In this document: in pieces, positions 20,561 to 35,300 of the stretch | How positions within the stretch are numbered: the stretch's first letter is position 1 | How the letters are laid out: each line of letters opens with the position of its first letter | DNA from: Himantopus leucocephalus | Lineage: Eukaryota > Chordata > Aves > Charadriiformes > Recurvirostridae | Reading direction: 5' to 3' | Assembly: GCA_003993805.1 (NCBI GenBank) | Contig: RSEF01000004.1 | Span: forward strand, 22,397,713 to 22,461,712 | DNA: 64,000 bases | The notes under the pieces: model-generated | Seen by the model: only the letters and a program-made list of their open reading frames with translations | Databases searched by the model: none | Told to the model about the DNA's origin: nothing | Position numbers and translations under genes: made by a program

Positions 20561-23500
20561 TAACACTGTCATAGGGTACATCTAAACATGGGAGGCAAAA
20601 TCTGTCACTGCCTTCTTTTTAAGGGACCTGACAGGCCAAACAGATAAGACTACCACTTTGCCACCTTGCCACAGCATTTGAAGATACTGGGAGGACGCAT
20701 GGGGTGAAGTTCTACTGGATGAACAGACATTATTCTGAATGCAGTTCCCAGCCCCTCTGGAGGAAAACACGTTGCCAATACCATGCTGTTAGCTAAGTAC
20801 TGTTTCCCAGGGGATGGCAAACATTGGGCATGACTGCTTTAAATAATTTAACTCTCCTCCTCTGTTAACAGGCCAACACATGGTACTGTATTCCAATAGG
20901 TTTTGTCGCCTCTACAATAATCAATGTCAACCTGTTTTTAAATGGGTGAGGGGAGGTAGAAAAGATGGGGAATGCTACAGAACCAGCCTTCTATTTCTAG
21001 ACTGAGATAAATTTTTATCTGTCCCAAATATATGAACAGGACCATCCTGAACAGGAGACTTAGGAAGATGGGACTCCCCGATGACCTCAAAAGTGAAAGA
21101 ACAGATGAGCCCTGTCTTCTTTATTAACTGACCCTGGCTTCAAGTGCTTTCTGATAGCACGGATGACAGAAAGAACGCTGGACTCACTCTGCCCTTGGAA
21201 TAAAGTGGGTCACACCACACCATCAATTTTTAAGCAAAGCTGCTCCCTTGGAATCAGTGATTGACTTGTTCTTAAAAATTGTGCACTGATCTATCCTTTT
21301 AATGTAGAGAAATGATGATCTCTACACCAAACAGGGCAGTACTGTACTCTCTGTGCCAGTGCAGCAAGAGAGTTAGACTCCAGTGATAACAGGAGTCCTC
21401 TGACAGATGAACTATAAGCATTACTGCCTCCACAGATGGTTCTCTGTAATAAAAGTTGCTTTTTTTTGCTGTTTGATTTTGTCATTCATGTGGGATTCAT
21501 GTAATTTAACGATAGCTGCCTAAGCATGAGGTGTCTTGTCTAGTTTAATCATCTGTGTTCTTTTTATAGTTAACAGAAGAAATCAGCCCCACCACAAGTT
21601 GATTCATCTCACCCACCTCAGCAAATTGTCATTGTCTGCACACTATTTATGCCTTTGTGAGTTAGTTAGACTAGTCTTCTCCTCCAGATAAATTAAGAGC
21701 TGAAAGTCCTATTGAAGAAGAAACAGATGAAACTTCCAAAGCAGTTTCTATTTTCAAGTCACATCCATAGGGATCCTCAAGCTTCTTGTGGAAACAAATG
21801 AATTGTCCATGCTTTAAAGGGAAGGTGAAACTCTTGAACAGGAAAAAAAGAATCAAGGCAAAGAAGAGATAAATGTTCTCCTATATAAAATCATTTTTAT
21901 GAGAAGGACATACAGTCAGTGGTATACACCCCCTACACCTCTTTCCTTCATGGCCGCAGCCGCAAATACTCAGGGCTCCCTAAGCGTTTAATCTCTTCCA
22001 CTACCTCCCTTCTTGAAAATACCTGGCTCAGATAATGCTGTACCAAATCTTCTGTGCCTGTGCTCAGATTCCTCCTGTGAAAACCACCTTTTTAGCAACA
22101 CTTAGCTAATCCTGGAATCCCACACAGATACCGAAGATATGGGTGCTCATCTCCCTCCTAACCTAGTTACAGGCAATAGGGCTTTTTTAGACATGTGACT
22201 TGAGATTTGTAGTCCTTTTAAAACACAGGTGCCCTAACCACAAATGAGGTTTTGTAGCAGATAAATCCTTCAGTGGCACCACATGTCACAACACCAGGAA
22301 AATTACATCCTCTCCAGCTATTAAAGGACACATTTGGATATATTTACACAAAGAGGAAGATCCAGCAGTTTTAGGAGTAGGAAAGATACTCATGCATTCA
22401 TGATAAAAGATACTCATGTATTCAGTATTATTACTCATGTATTCAACTAGATTGAAGAGAAGTACATGTGAGGGAGAAAGTAATTTGGAAGATGCCTAGG
22501 AGTTACTACCATGAGGGGACTGGGAGTAGTTGTGTACTGAACAGTGAGGAACCAAGACATTCCACCAAGTGCTGTGAATCTTCACGTTGATCACTCTGAG
22601 GCAGCTCCACCATATACAGTTGCTGTGAGTATCCAGTAAAGTATTTAAAATTATTCTGCTTAGCCAACCATGGCTTTATGATCTGCTGTCTATCATAACA
22701 GTTGCTGCTTATAGAGAGTGACCTCACTTTGCTATTACTCACTGAGACAAACCACTCCATCTTTTTTCCATGTCCTTTTGTAAATGAAAATGCTTGGGAG
22801 GAAAAGGTAGCATTTTCAAAGGTTTACTGGTGTCTAAGTGTTGAGCCGAACCATAAATTAGCTCTTGAACAGCAGGTCATAAAAGAAATACAAAGTATTT
22901 TTAAGCAGCTAATGCTCATTTGTTTCTCGAGCTCTGAGCAGTTCTAGAAGATGCCTAAACGCCCACTTTACTCTGGCAGTGCAAACACGAAGAACTATTG
23001 TTACCCAGACCAGTCATGTGAGTTTATAAAATTTGGTGATTTATCTCTTTTTTCAGTTGCTGGTATTTTGTCACCAAGCACATTTGTCCAGATAAACAGC
23101 ATCCCAGGCAATTAAGGAGCACTCTGTTCTGGAAGGACACACAATCCTCATCAACCCCTGAGGCCTCTGTCCCAGCTCCCAAGGTAAATCCCAAGCCTAA
23201 GTAGCTGCTGCAGCCTTTCCAAGATGCTCACATAAGGAAAAAGGTGCCCGTACAGCCATCCCAGTTTGTACTGTACGAATCCTAGTCATCCCGTTTGCAG
23301 AAGTGAAGGAAAGATAAATGATCAAGTAGCTGGAGATGTCTAGACTCCCCTCCCCAAACAGGCTCCATCCCCTCCATCCACCTCTTCTGGGCCATACTGA
23401 CAAAATGTGTAATGCAATGAATAAAACAAAGACTTTCCTGACTGGGCTTTTTAACATCTTACTCACAGATTCAACACCATTAATCTTCGTTTGGAAAGCC

Positions 23501-24304
23501 ATGGATATTACTTTCTATAGCAAGTAAATAATCATTCTTTTTTATTACTTGCTCTCTGTAATAATAAAGATGCATATTTTACTCTTCTGTTTGGTACTGA
23601 GGAGACAGAAAGACAATGCAGGCTGTACTCTTGCTTTAGGTGAGCCTTTCTTGTCTCCCAGTTTATACATATCCACACTTCTCTCCTTCGTAAAATAAAT
23701 AAAACAACAATAACCACCTCTCATCCATTTACACTGGCTCCACTAAAAAAAATATTCAGATAAGAACTGATCAAATAGGACAATTCACCCATGCAATAAT
23801 TGCATTATTGTGGGCTTATCCAGAAGAACTGTAAGGAAGGTAAGGATTCCCCCATGGGAAATTCAAACACAAGTAGAATGTAAATTTGGTAAATGCACAA
23901 AAATGCATGTCATTCGTTTCCTTCTATGGCAAGAATCTCAAACTGAGAAATCAAGTCACTTAAAACAGTTCTTTAAAAGTCATACAGATGAGTCATATTA
24001 ATTACAGGATTACTGCCGTCTTTGCAAAAAGGGGATATGCATTTTTTTCACAAGTCATTAGATTCCATCGGCTGGTATTTAGAGTTCTAGTGAAGTGTAA
24101 AGTACGTATTGTTATTGTTGCTCATTGTTATTTGATACCCTTCACTTTCCACTCTAAGACATGCTAAGTATAAAAGAAAATTCAGGCTGTAGGGACAACT
24201 CTTCTAAAAATATCAGCCCGTTATCTACTTTTTTTTTCTTTCTTATTGAGAACGGATGAAATACACCCATCAAAGATATTATAAGCCAGTTGCACCCTTT
24301 TGAC

Positions 24305-24350
24305 GCAATCCTGTATCACTGAAGTCCATGTAAATTCAGCAGGAGCGGGA
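24305..24350. repeat. Possible remnant of the old palindromic repeat
   Basis: The pattern 'cactgaagtcca-tgtaaattcagcaggagcgggatt' resembles the CTGAAGTCAATG/GTGTAAATC part of the same repeat class as 17768-17842. It is short and diverged, so the assignment is weak. Confidence 0.3.
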
Positions 24351-26164
24351 TTAAAGACTTTACTGGAACAGCAGTGGTGTATTATAGGAAGCTTTCATAT
24401 AATTGAAAAACCTTCCAGCAACAAAGCGATTTGTAACGAGGCACTGCGTTTGTGGCTGAAAGGAGAATTTCAAACTACGCAGAGTGTGCCAAGCCACTAG
24501 TTTCTGGTCCTGCATCTTCCCGTGGAGGAAGACTGCTCAGCACTGCCGTATTTCTCAGCCTGGGAATAACTCTGCCTTTCCTCTCCTTCTTGCAGTGAAC
24601 AGTTTCACAGTGAGATCACATCACACCTGCAAAAACTAGCAATCCTTACAAGTGTCCTAGATATGACACATTAGAGCAGACCTTCCTCTGCTGCTCAGCA
24701 AATCTCTGCTGCTGAAAGATTTTGCTGTTCAGTTCAGGAACCTAAAGACAGTTGAGTTTACAACTGCTTTTTAAGAAGCTCCTTAAATCTTAGAGCTAGA
24801 TTAAGTGAATACACAAAAGTTTCAGGAGATACACGCACATTTCCTACTTTTCCAAAGAAAAAATGTACTTAGTAAGAGCCCATTTTAACAGCAATGTTGT
24901 ACGTGGAAATTTTGCCATTGGACACAGCAAGATGGACATTGTTCCCACCACACATAGCTCCCAGAGATTTCCACAGGGCTTTATTGCACTTATCACACAG
25001 GCTGGAAGAGCACTCAGTGCCTCTGTCCTTCTGCCCTCTTTCAAGCAGAGGGACTTCTGTAGGGACTTGGGGTGGAACAAGAGCTTTACCTATATAAAAA
25101 AAGGACTCTCTCTTTAATAACCTGTTGCTATCAAATGCTTATATCCATTGATTATCCCATAAGATGATCAACATAAAAGCCACTGTAGCTTTTATTGCAC
25201 AGGAAATTGCTCAAATGACATACAGCTGCTTCTGTGTTAGTAGAGACTATACTGCACAATGAGGCTTGAATAATTTCCCTCTGAAATGAAAGCCATAACA
25301 TCCCATTTTATGCCATGGCCAGTCAAGTATCTTCATTTTGGTGGTTATGGCACCAACTTAATATCTTGTGTCTGTATTTGTGGGAAATATACAAAGCCTT
25401 TTTGGCATTGACTGACTTTATTGTGGCAAAATAGATAGATGAAGTTTGCCATTCAGCAAATCCAGTTGTTTCCCATTTATTTAGTTGTCTTTTAAAGCCT
25501 TTACTCTTCTTACAAGATTTCCATTGGACTAGGAGGTTTAAAAAGTACTGCCGAGCCAATACAACAATAAAATTTGTATTAAACAAAATGATAAGGAAAA
25601 CAACATCAATATGCCTCTGAGATAATTATCTCTGATCTCAACGCAATTATTTTTATTTTTTGGTAGTACTCACAGAATGAAGCTGTCTGAACACTAAGAA
25701 ATAGTTAATTCTGCTTTTTATAATTTTCTAGTCAGGGTAAAACTACCTAATGTGCAATACACACATTTCAAGCAAATATGACAGAATGAGGGCATTATGG
25801 TTATGATACTCTGTGTATATTTGGAACTGTGGGTAAATTTAGTGGGGCTGCTGCATTGACATACGGTCAATGCCATCCCCTGAATAAGAGAGGAAAGAGC
25901 AGGAATCACTTGTTAGTTAAAGATAAAATCAGGAGTGAGAGACCCTCTGGAAAATGGATGTACGATTCAGAATCCCAATCTGCTGCAGCGAAAAACCGTC
26001 CTTCACACCGCCGTGCCTTCACAGCGTCGGTGCCGCGTACCCGCCTGGTGCCTCATACAGAGCAGTGGTCTATACAGCTGCACGACGGGACCCACACTAT
26101 AACATACTCTGTGAACTTCTTACATGTGATGTGTTAAGTGAAACTTAATGCCAGTCTCCTGTGT

Positions 26165-26197
26165 CCTTGAATCAATGTGANCCTTGAAGCAATATGA
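26165..26197. repeat. 16-bp near-duplicate across one N (26181)
   Basis: CCTTGAATCAATGTGA and CCTTGAAGCAATATGA flank a single N with two mismatches. It is the shortest example of the single-N duplication pattern. Confidence 0.6.
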
Positions 26198-27775
26198 AAG
26201 CTTCTGCCCGTCTATACTCTAAGGGCCTTATCCAGCTTTCCTGAGCTCCTGCACACTAATTTGAACGGACTTTGGACCTGGCTGCTGTCTCTGAACCTCT
26301 TTGCACAAAAGAGAGATTGGAAATGCAGAGCCGAGTCGCTGTGCCTGAGAAAAGACTCTCTAATGTCACATCTCACGCCCAGCACGGGACTAAACAGCAT
26401 GCTGCATGTGTCAGGATCAGGAATAGATGTAAGAGCTGCAATCCTGTGCCCTACGATGGGTTACAGAGGTTAGCTTATGCTAATCTGACTCTTTTTATAT
26501 CTGTTTCCCAATAGGATAAGTTTGAACCTAATTAGTTCTTTTAATTAAGAACCTAATTATTATGATGTGTTTGATAAGGCCTATTCTATGTCCTTAAAGG
26601 GGCAGCAGTTATTTAATTAATCTGTCCAGACAACAGGCTGGCAGGTATATTCAGGGTCATCAGAATGGCGGCAGTGTTGGGTTGTCTTAGTCCAAAGACA
26701 CAGAGAAAGCAAAGTAATCCAGGGAATATGACTGGGGTGAGCTGACCGCCTTCCTCTCCTAGGGCCCTCCAGGTTTTTCCAAGACCAAAAGTTTGTCTGC
26801 CTTTTCCATATATATTAACGATGTAAAGGAGATACTTTTTTTTCTTACGAAGCTTGAATCTTTATAGGTACGCGGAAGGAGACTATAACTTCTCATTAAT
26901 ATATGGGATTATAATAAAGCAAGCTAACTGTACGTTTCCTATGACTGACTTTGATTATGCTTATCATATCAAGAACTGTTCTACAGAGACGTAAGTTTTG
27001 TGAAACAAATGTACAATTCCAGAATAAAAGGAGAATCAGTCTTACAGGTTGTTTTTAAAGCATATTTTAAGAAGCAAGCAGACTCGATCAAATGTCAAGA
27101 ACCAATTTGTTCATGTGAGATTTGCCACAGGTAGGCTCTAAAAGTCAGTGAGAGCTTAGTTTCTATTTCACAAGTCCTGATCATATCAGTTAGCTTCATG
27201 CTGTTAGATTAACTTGCACGCTGAACTTTCCAGAGACAGAGAGAAGAAAAAGATAAGGGAGAAAAAAGTTAACAGAAGCCTAAAAGAAAGGCAAAGGAAA
27301 TAAAAAGAAGCTGGAAATGGGATGTAAGAGCCGTAAAGAATACAGAATTGCTAGGATTTAAAAAAAAAGGGGGTGGTATGCCAAAAGATGGGAGGGGAAA
27401 ACAAATGTTCCTGATTAACAAGAAAAGAAAATGAGAATTTGCTGAGACTGACAGAGGGAAGGCAAAGCACTGCATATTTCATTGTCTTTAGCTGAGGGGA
27501 TAAGACAAACACCGATGCATTATTTTGCCCTCAGAGCTAAGGAGTGATTATTTCCATTCCAAGTGTTTTACAATATCCTTTACTCATTCATGGAGGTTGT
27601 GATCTTTCGACTCCTGCATTGTCCCGTGGAAAACACTGTTACAAATGCAGTATGGTTTACTCTCTGCTCAGTTATATTTACTTTCTTTATGAAATCAATA
27701 AAAAAAATTGTCACAAGGTCAAAGGGAAATTCTCTGTTCAAGCTAGCTTGGATCAGATCATTAATGCTAAAATTA

Positions 27776-27830
27776 TTAAGATCCCTATGGAGCTACGCTA
27801 ATTTACACCAGCGGGGAATTTGGATTGTGT
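27776..27830. repeat. Half of the old palindromic repeat
   Basis: CTATGGAGCTACGCTAATTT followed by ACACCAGCGGGGAATTTGG fits the remembered half-site of the repeat (…GGAGCTACGCCGATTTACACCAGCTGAGGATCTGG type). It corresponds to the right arm of the foldback at 17.8 kb. Confidence 0.5.
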
Positions 27831-28569
27831 CCGTTCAAGTACAGCCTAAAGCAGATACCTACTAAAACTATCAAAATTAAAAGTGACATCACTTTATTGA
27901 AGTGAGTGTATTGTACTATACTGAGGCCAACGGAGTGCAGTTGTATTAACCAGGTCCTATATTGCTTTGCACTAATTATTAACTTCAGGATACTTTTTAA
28001 ACCAAATTTCAAAATGTTTGTATCTTTCATTTAAGAGCACACAGCAAATTTCCTGTAGTTTAATAACATTCTTCTTCAGTTTCTTTTTTATTTTTGTAGC
28101 ATTTTGCTTTCATCTATGAGACACCTTCTAATGCACATTGCCCAGACCCTAGTTCCATCAGAAGAGCTCATGTCTAAATACTGCCCCATTTATAAGTGGT
28201 TTAATTTTCACCTAGCATGGGCAAAGGGCAAGAATATAGGAACACGACACTAGCTTGATCCTGTGGTTCACTTAGCCTTATAATCCTATATCTTTCTCTA
28301 ATAGCAGCCAGCACAACATTTTTTACAATTTGTGGTATAATCCATCCTCACCATTAAATATTTCCTTACTGGAATAAGCATAGAAATGAAACACCCAGTT
28401 TATTACCTCTTTCAAAACTAATTGTGAACATTCTTCTCATTGTTATTCTTGTTATTAATTGATGAGACTGCTTATGACTGTTGTTAAATTTTTGGTCTCA
28501 ATAGTTGGGGGGGGGTTGCAAATATTAGTGTGGGTTTTGTTCAGAGTTAACAAAATTAGCCATTGCTGA

Positions 28570-29330
28570 GGGAACATTTCCCAATCAGGTCTAATTATAA
28601 TATTTTACATGTTATTCCCCATCCTATTCCGTATGCTTTTTAATGTCTTTTTCAACTTGTGGCCATAGCTAAAGTCTTCATTAAGCTGTCTGTAACAACA
28701 TCCAAATCTCTTTCCTGAACTGAATAATTAATTCCAAATCCTTTCCACTTTCATAGATGTTTTAATACTTTACATGTACTGATGGCGAGTCTCATTTGCT
28801 GTCATGATCCTGGTGAAGCTCATCCATCAGCACACCGTATGGAATAAGACCATGGGGCCGCTAAGTCTGGAAGCACTTCACCACATAATTGATGTTTAAA
28901 CCAGAAAAAACAATATGAACATCTTCTTTCCATTCCCACACACCATAAATCAGTCTTCCTTAGTGATGACTAAACGATATGCCTGTACCCTCTGCAAATT
29001 TTGCTGCCTTCCTATGCATCATCTTTTTCTGAAATTAATAAATATATTAAGCAATGTATCACCCAATACAAAAAGTTAAATTATTGGTTTTATATTTCAC
29101 TTGTCAGGAAGAAACTCTTAATTTCCTGTCTCTTTTCATATGGAGACCCAAGCTCAATGTTTACATAATCTAGAAGCCACCTTATCAAAATATAAATGCT
29201 ATGAAAGTAAAGGAAAATGTGTTCTAGAATTTTTATATAATTTTTTTCTTGATTCTCATAAAATATGAATCAGGATCATGAGGAATTTATGAATTCATTT
29301 TTTTCCCCAGTAAGACAATATGTTCCTGTA
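28570..29330 (-). mobile_element. Ancient CR1/L3-like LINE fragment, ORF2 3' half
   Basis: On the minus strand, around 28985-29080, the decayed translation keeps LLNIFIN then KFAEGT, corresponding to the LFNIFINDLE and FADD active-site boxes of CR1-type reverse transcriptase. Further along the element (lower coordinates), the CCAAATCTCTTTCCTGAACT and CTCATTTGCTGTCAT stretches match the region after the active site as I remember it. Many stops and frameshifts make it a dead, amniote-age copy. The ends are approximate. Confidence 0.7.
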
Positions 29331-32300
29331 AAGAATAAATTTAGACTAAGGTATTATAAAATGCACTGAAATGCAGTATGGAACAATTCAAATGCTTTCA
29401 GAAATAGAAAACAGTGGGTTACAGCGCAGTATCAAGGTGGTGAGGACTCACTGTTTCATTGTGCTCTGAGCTTGTTTTAACTCTCCACTGGTTTTCCTTT
29501 TTTCCGTATTTAGGAAAAAAAAGATTAAATTGTCATTATGGGTAATAAAGAGAGAATCTGATCTTCAGATATGAACTTTAATAATTTAGGCTCCTTTTGG
29601 CAATAATAACCTGAAGCTAGAAGAGCAGAACAGAGAATCTCCCACAGAAAAGTGGTACTTCTTCAGCACTTCACCATTTCTTTCATTCCTAGAAGCCCGT
29701 TCACTTGACTTGTATCTGTAAAAGATTCTGGCACTTTGGCATATACGGAGGCAAAAAGGGAGACTCAACTCATCCATATTTCATACCATACACATTTCCA
29801 GACCCTGCCAGCATTACAGAAGATAATCAAGTGGTTGTTCCTTACCCTTAGAGCTTCCAAGATCCCTTGTCCAACATTGCTACAAGGAGAAGACAACATA
29901 CATTATGCAACTGAGGAAAGGGAATCTCAGACAGGTTGCATCAAACATGAGAACAGTAATAAAAAGTTTTTGTAAACCGAGTTTAAAATCTGGTGAGAAG
30001 TCTGAACACCTTCACAATATTTCAAAACTCTAGCATCTGACTAAACACGCATATGGAAACTGAGACTTCCTACAGCTCCTGTGTGCATCTCCCACAGATG
30101 AGATGGCATTTGGAATAGGAAAAACAATGTTACAGTAAAATATTAATCAACAGAAAGATAAGATTTCCCTTACCATACTTGACAATGCAGGAAATCAAAT
30201 GGATTTAATTTACAGAGATATCAACAATGTATAGCATTTGAGAAAGATTTATTATCTGGTTTCCATGAAAAAAAGTGAAGGATGCATCTGTAAATATGTG
30301 TAAGGGAATGTTTAATCCAGGTGTCTACAGGGCATGACGATGCTTCCCTGGGAGTGATTCACAGGTTTCCATATTAACTGTGTATATTGCTATTATAGGT
30401 CTAAGTAAAAATGCAGGGAGACCATTCACAAATAATGCATGATTGCCTGCTATTTACAGCTTGTTGAGTTCATGAGATGTGAATAATTAGCAGAGTTATG
30501 GGAACAGTAAAAAACATTTATTTTTTGATATTAAGCCATACTTTCCATTCACCAAATGCCAAGGGCTAGATTGAGCCCCAGTCCCTTCAACTAGAAGCCT
30601 CCTCACATCCTGCAGTTCAGAGCCATGCTTGAGAAGTGGCCACCCGCGACTCAACAGGCCACTCACAAAGGTACTATGCAGAGTTATTGGTGGGGGCACC
30701 ACCACACCTCGCTAGAATCACAGGTAATTTACAGCTGAACATGAATTTTTTAGAAATTTTTACAGTGTGCAGTTAAAAATGCCCTTATTCTTCCCTGACC
30801 TCCATGTAGTTGTAACTCTGGTTCCTACACAGTCTTAGGAAAATGCACAACGGTGGTGTCTGCAGACAAAAGAATCCACATATAGGCTATAACTTTCCTT
30901 AATTTGCAAGAGGATAATTCAAATAAGCTTTATATAAGTTGACAAAGCAGACTCATGGCACGTTTGTAAAGTGAAATGTCTTTGTTGATGAATTAAACTC
31001 TACAAAGACTGATGGTAACCCCGGGTGTGTATACCTGGTTTTGTTGAGGTGTAGGATTTGCTTCAGTCTGCAAAATTCAGCGTGGTGGATAGGAACAGTG
31101 CAAACTCAAACCACCTGTAAGTAAATTAAGCCATCCTTTAGAGACAAGTGACCATCCACATTGTATACTTTTTCCTATTTGCACTGAACTGTTTGCCACT
31201 ATCCGTTATCAAGCATCAACTGTTTTTTAAGGCCGAAAATTTTAAAATGCTCTGCCTACCTGCCAAAAACACCCAGCTACAGGATTGCTTTCAAATAAGC
31301 GCTACTGACTTTTATATAAAAGATTTGTAAATATAGGGAATGAGCGTGTGAAATAGCAATTTTTGCCCTAGATTCTGAACTGCCCAGTGGGTGTGCTTCA
31401 CATTTAAAAAGCTTTCCTTCTGCCAGTAATGCTGAGGCCTCACCCATGTTCCACAGCCTCTGTTTTGCTATGCACAATGCTAATTGCAAATGTGAAGATT
31501 GGTAGGTGGGAAAAAGATACGTGTTTTGGTTTAGTAGCCAGCAAACCACGTTTATTTTGCACATTTAAACTAAACTGCACTAAATCCCTATAAAAGACAA
31601 AAAGTGTGGTGCAAATGAGATGTATGACCAAAGATCAGATTTACTGCTAAGCCACAGAAAATAGAGTTGGTTCACATTCAACTCTAGCTATCATGTAAAA
31701 AAAAAAAAAAACCCTGAAAGATGTATCCCACGAAATGTTGCCATGCTTCTGTGGTGAGATCCTTTGGACAGACAGATGATAGAACTCTTTTATAAAAAGT
31801 AAACCACCATTAACTGTCACCATATGTTAACACATATTTCTATCTATTTACAGCCAATTAATAACTGCATTATTCAGTTACTTTCCCTTTATGCTAGCTG
31901 GTGTGTTAAAAAGAGAAATTAGTTAAAAAGAAGCACTTAAGGTGACACTAGTTCAGCATACCTCAGCCATACTCACTGCTAGTTGACATTAGCTATACTA
32001 CCATTTCAAATCTGGGGAACACAGAAGGGATATTCCTATCTCTCCTGGATGGCACAATTACAGACTGAATCATCTTATTAAGTAGAATTGAAGGGATTCA
32101 TAAAGGAGAAAGATATTGGTAAGCATGAAGACTATTGCTTAAAAGCAATAAGCATCACAGGTTGAATATTTAAAATGGCCTTTTCTATCAGAACAAAGAC
32201 CAGAATTTCCTTGCATCCCTTCCCTCAAATGGCTGAGAACAGATGTCTAAAGGATCATATGAAAAAGTCAACATTATTGTGATACTTCCTCAGAATATTT

Positions 32301-35300
32301 TATCAGCATCCAAAAATTTGTATCTCAGAGCTTTCCTAAGCCACAAATACAGATAAGTGGTGACTTCCAGAACTAGGTCTGATAAGAAATGCAGGACAAC
32401 CTCCCCCATAATTTAACAGAGGGTCATTAATGTAAATATAATGGCAGTGGAGTACGTTACTGAGTCGGTTGTAGAAAATAGAAACAAAAATCACTGGCTC
32501 CCATAGGCTGTGCCAGAATGCTCCAGGCAGTAATATCAACTGAAACATTGAGGTCAACAGGGATGAGCAAAGGGAACCACAGACTAATAAGCAACGTTAT
32601 TTAAGCACAACAGAAAAGTCAATGTCAATGCTGCGAAAATGGCGTAAGTCAGGTTGGAAACAGCGGCTGAATATGCTGGGGGGAACTGACATGGGGCAGA
32701 AAGCCATGATGTTTACACTAAAGAAATATTCATAACTACGCACCTTATCTACTTATTTACAGTGTTCAAAGTGGGTAAACCAACATGTATTCAAACAGCA
32801 CTGCAAAGGGCCAAAGGGGCTGTAATCTCCCATCAGTTTTACAACCTTTGCTCATTTGAACAGGACCTGTCAATCGTCACACATCCAACTCTGTCACTGA
32901 ATTGATGTGTATGTCTTTAGGAAAAGACCTCATTGCTAAATTTTTAATTTTCACACCTTGAGTTTTTCTCTATTAATTAGACCATGAGAAACAAACAAAA
33001 ATGTCAGAGAGAAGAATCCATCGAAGACCCTATGTCAGTTTTCAGAGCTTCCAAGTTCACACCGTCTATAAGGAACATGACTTCTGTTTTCTTTATTTTC
33101 CCCAGAAACAAGGATCAGCTCCTTTCAGTTGCTGTCAGCTGGACTCAGTGTTGTCTGAACATTCGCACCAGTGAACTGTAACAGCTTTTCTTTCCTGTGC
33201 TTACACAGGAGTGCTTTTCCAGTGAATGGCTTTATTTACATTTGCTTCCTAAGTGAGAGGTTTAGATTTCCTCTCTACACTGTTGTAGAGTATCTAATCA
33301 GGTGGAGAATTCAAGTCTTAGTATGATTCTACTTACAAACAAAGTTTGAAAAAAACATTACAGGGCATTTGGATTTTCAGCTCCGACAGATTGTTGTTAT
33401 TTGCATTTAATCCCGTTTCAGATTTTTATTTTATACAGAGAAGTAATTAAGCCAAAAGAGGGAGAAAAAGCCAAAGAACCTCCTACCCCACGCCACTGAC
33501 CAGAACTAATCTCTTCACTCTTTCTACTCAAGTTTGGACTTTGGCTTGAATATAAGTACAAACATTTCAAGTACTTCAGGAACCTTGTCAGGTGCTACTG
33601 TGCTGAAACCAGCTATAATACCCAGCTCCTCTGGTCTCTCCTTCCTTGCTTTTCATAGTCCGTGTGGAGCCATCTGGTTTACACATAAAGTGTATCAGAT
33701 TGCTTCTTATTTAGAGAAGTTCCTTTCTGTTCCATGTTCCTACAGGCCTACATATTATCATTATAACATTACGAATTCCTAAAAAACCCACATTGCTTGA
33801 AAAAAAAAAAGAAGTTACACTGCAATGCACAAAGTGTGTTTGCTGCTGTGAACAGATTTGATAGGCAGGGCGTAGGGAATGGTTAGAAGTGAAAACTCCA
33901 ACAGTGGGCAAGAGCCATAACTCAGTTATATCTAGTTTGTGCTATTTTCATTTTAATATTATTAACATAGAAAATATCATGCACAGCAGGACATATAATT
34001 TGAAGGGCAAGGAAATGGGTTATTAATATAATATCAAAAGCTTGACAATAAAGCATAGTCTTTGTTCTACACTTAGAAAAACAATTTCAGAACATCATTT
34101 CCATGAGGCACATACCAAAAGGAACAGGTAATTTTATTTTTGGCTTAGATTTGCTTTTAAAGCTCAGTATTTTCATCATAATAGATCTTTCTTCGATGCT
34201 TTTTGTGCTGAACTTTTTTTCCCCTTTTTTAAATAAAATCCCTGTGTTAGCTTTTGTAATGGCTTTGCTCTGTTTTCTTATTCTGTTTCATTCTTTTAAT
34301 TTGCTTGGAAACACAGCCTTTTGTTCTACCCCCGGAATGAGTGGTATCATTGCAGATGTAAGTTAATTCTTGGTAGGTTTCTAGCTAGGTAAGTTTTAAA
34401 TATGATGTACCTTGTCCAACATAGTACAATACAGCAACACATTTGTAGGGCATTTCCAACCTGTTGCAACAGAGTCTCTGAAGTCTAGAAGTGTGTATTC
34501 TAGACTAAAGATAAGTTTTGATTTTGCAGCCTGGAGATTTGTGCTTACTACAAAATGAGGCAGAGATTTAGTTTTTCCTCTCGGATCATTCTGGTGTCTA
34601 GAGTATGGAATCAAGAAGTCAAATGGTTAATATCTATTCTTATGCTCTTGCCCTCAATCAGCTTTTCTAGTAGATCGAATACAAATCAGCAGAGAACAAC
34701 TGACTTCTCTGGAAGCAACAGCAAAAGAACCTCAAAATGCACTATTGGGATAAACCGTGAGGCAAAGGGGAGCTCCTGGATTCTTTTTGTATTGTTTTTG
34801 GTTACAGTCTCTAGATGTTTTGTCATATTACATCTCTCCTTCGAAGTCTTCTGCTGGTGTCCTCCAAAGCATCGGTACACCCTAGTCCTCGTGGATTTCT
34901 GCTGGCTATTCACTAAACAGCTCAGTTAGAATTTTCCAGTACTTAAAGCAGAAGTCTTACCAGAAAATAAAAATTTGAACTAACTGTGGATACACTGCAG
35001 AGTGTGGAAATGATAGTCAGATAAAGAAGAACAACAGAGAGTATAGGTTTGAGGAAGAGGTATTCCTAATTACACCAGAGATCCGCTGTAAGCATTCCCA
35101 GAAGGTACTGAGGAAGACGTTTATCACAGATAGCAGACAGTCACGCTACCATGCCTGGTAAGGCTTCACTTAGGTTTTACTGAATGTAGAATAGATTTCC
35201 CTATGAGCATGTATTTGCAGCTGAGTGTAAATCCAGGACTTCCAGCTTACACCAGTGATGTTCTGGGAATACAGGGGTTTTGCTACCAGACACTCTACAG

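Larger units (their letters stand above)
20561..28569. other. Gene-free intergenic DNA
   Basis: No gene, RNA gene or recent mobile element is recognised. Open frames reach about 100 codons without domain character. Small direct repeats of ACTCATGTATTCA occur three times at 22388-22445. Remnants of the old palindromic repeat and one short assembly duplication are listed separately. Confidence 0.6.

Noticed and set aside
34555..34929. 124-codon open frame
   Set aside because: It has no domain, no matching exon structure and random composition; a chance frame of this length is expected in 64 kb on six frames.
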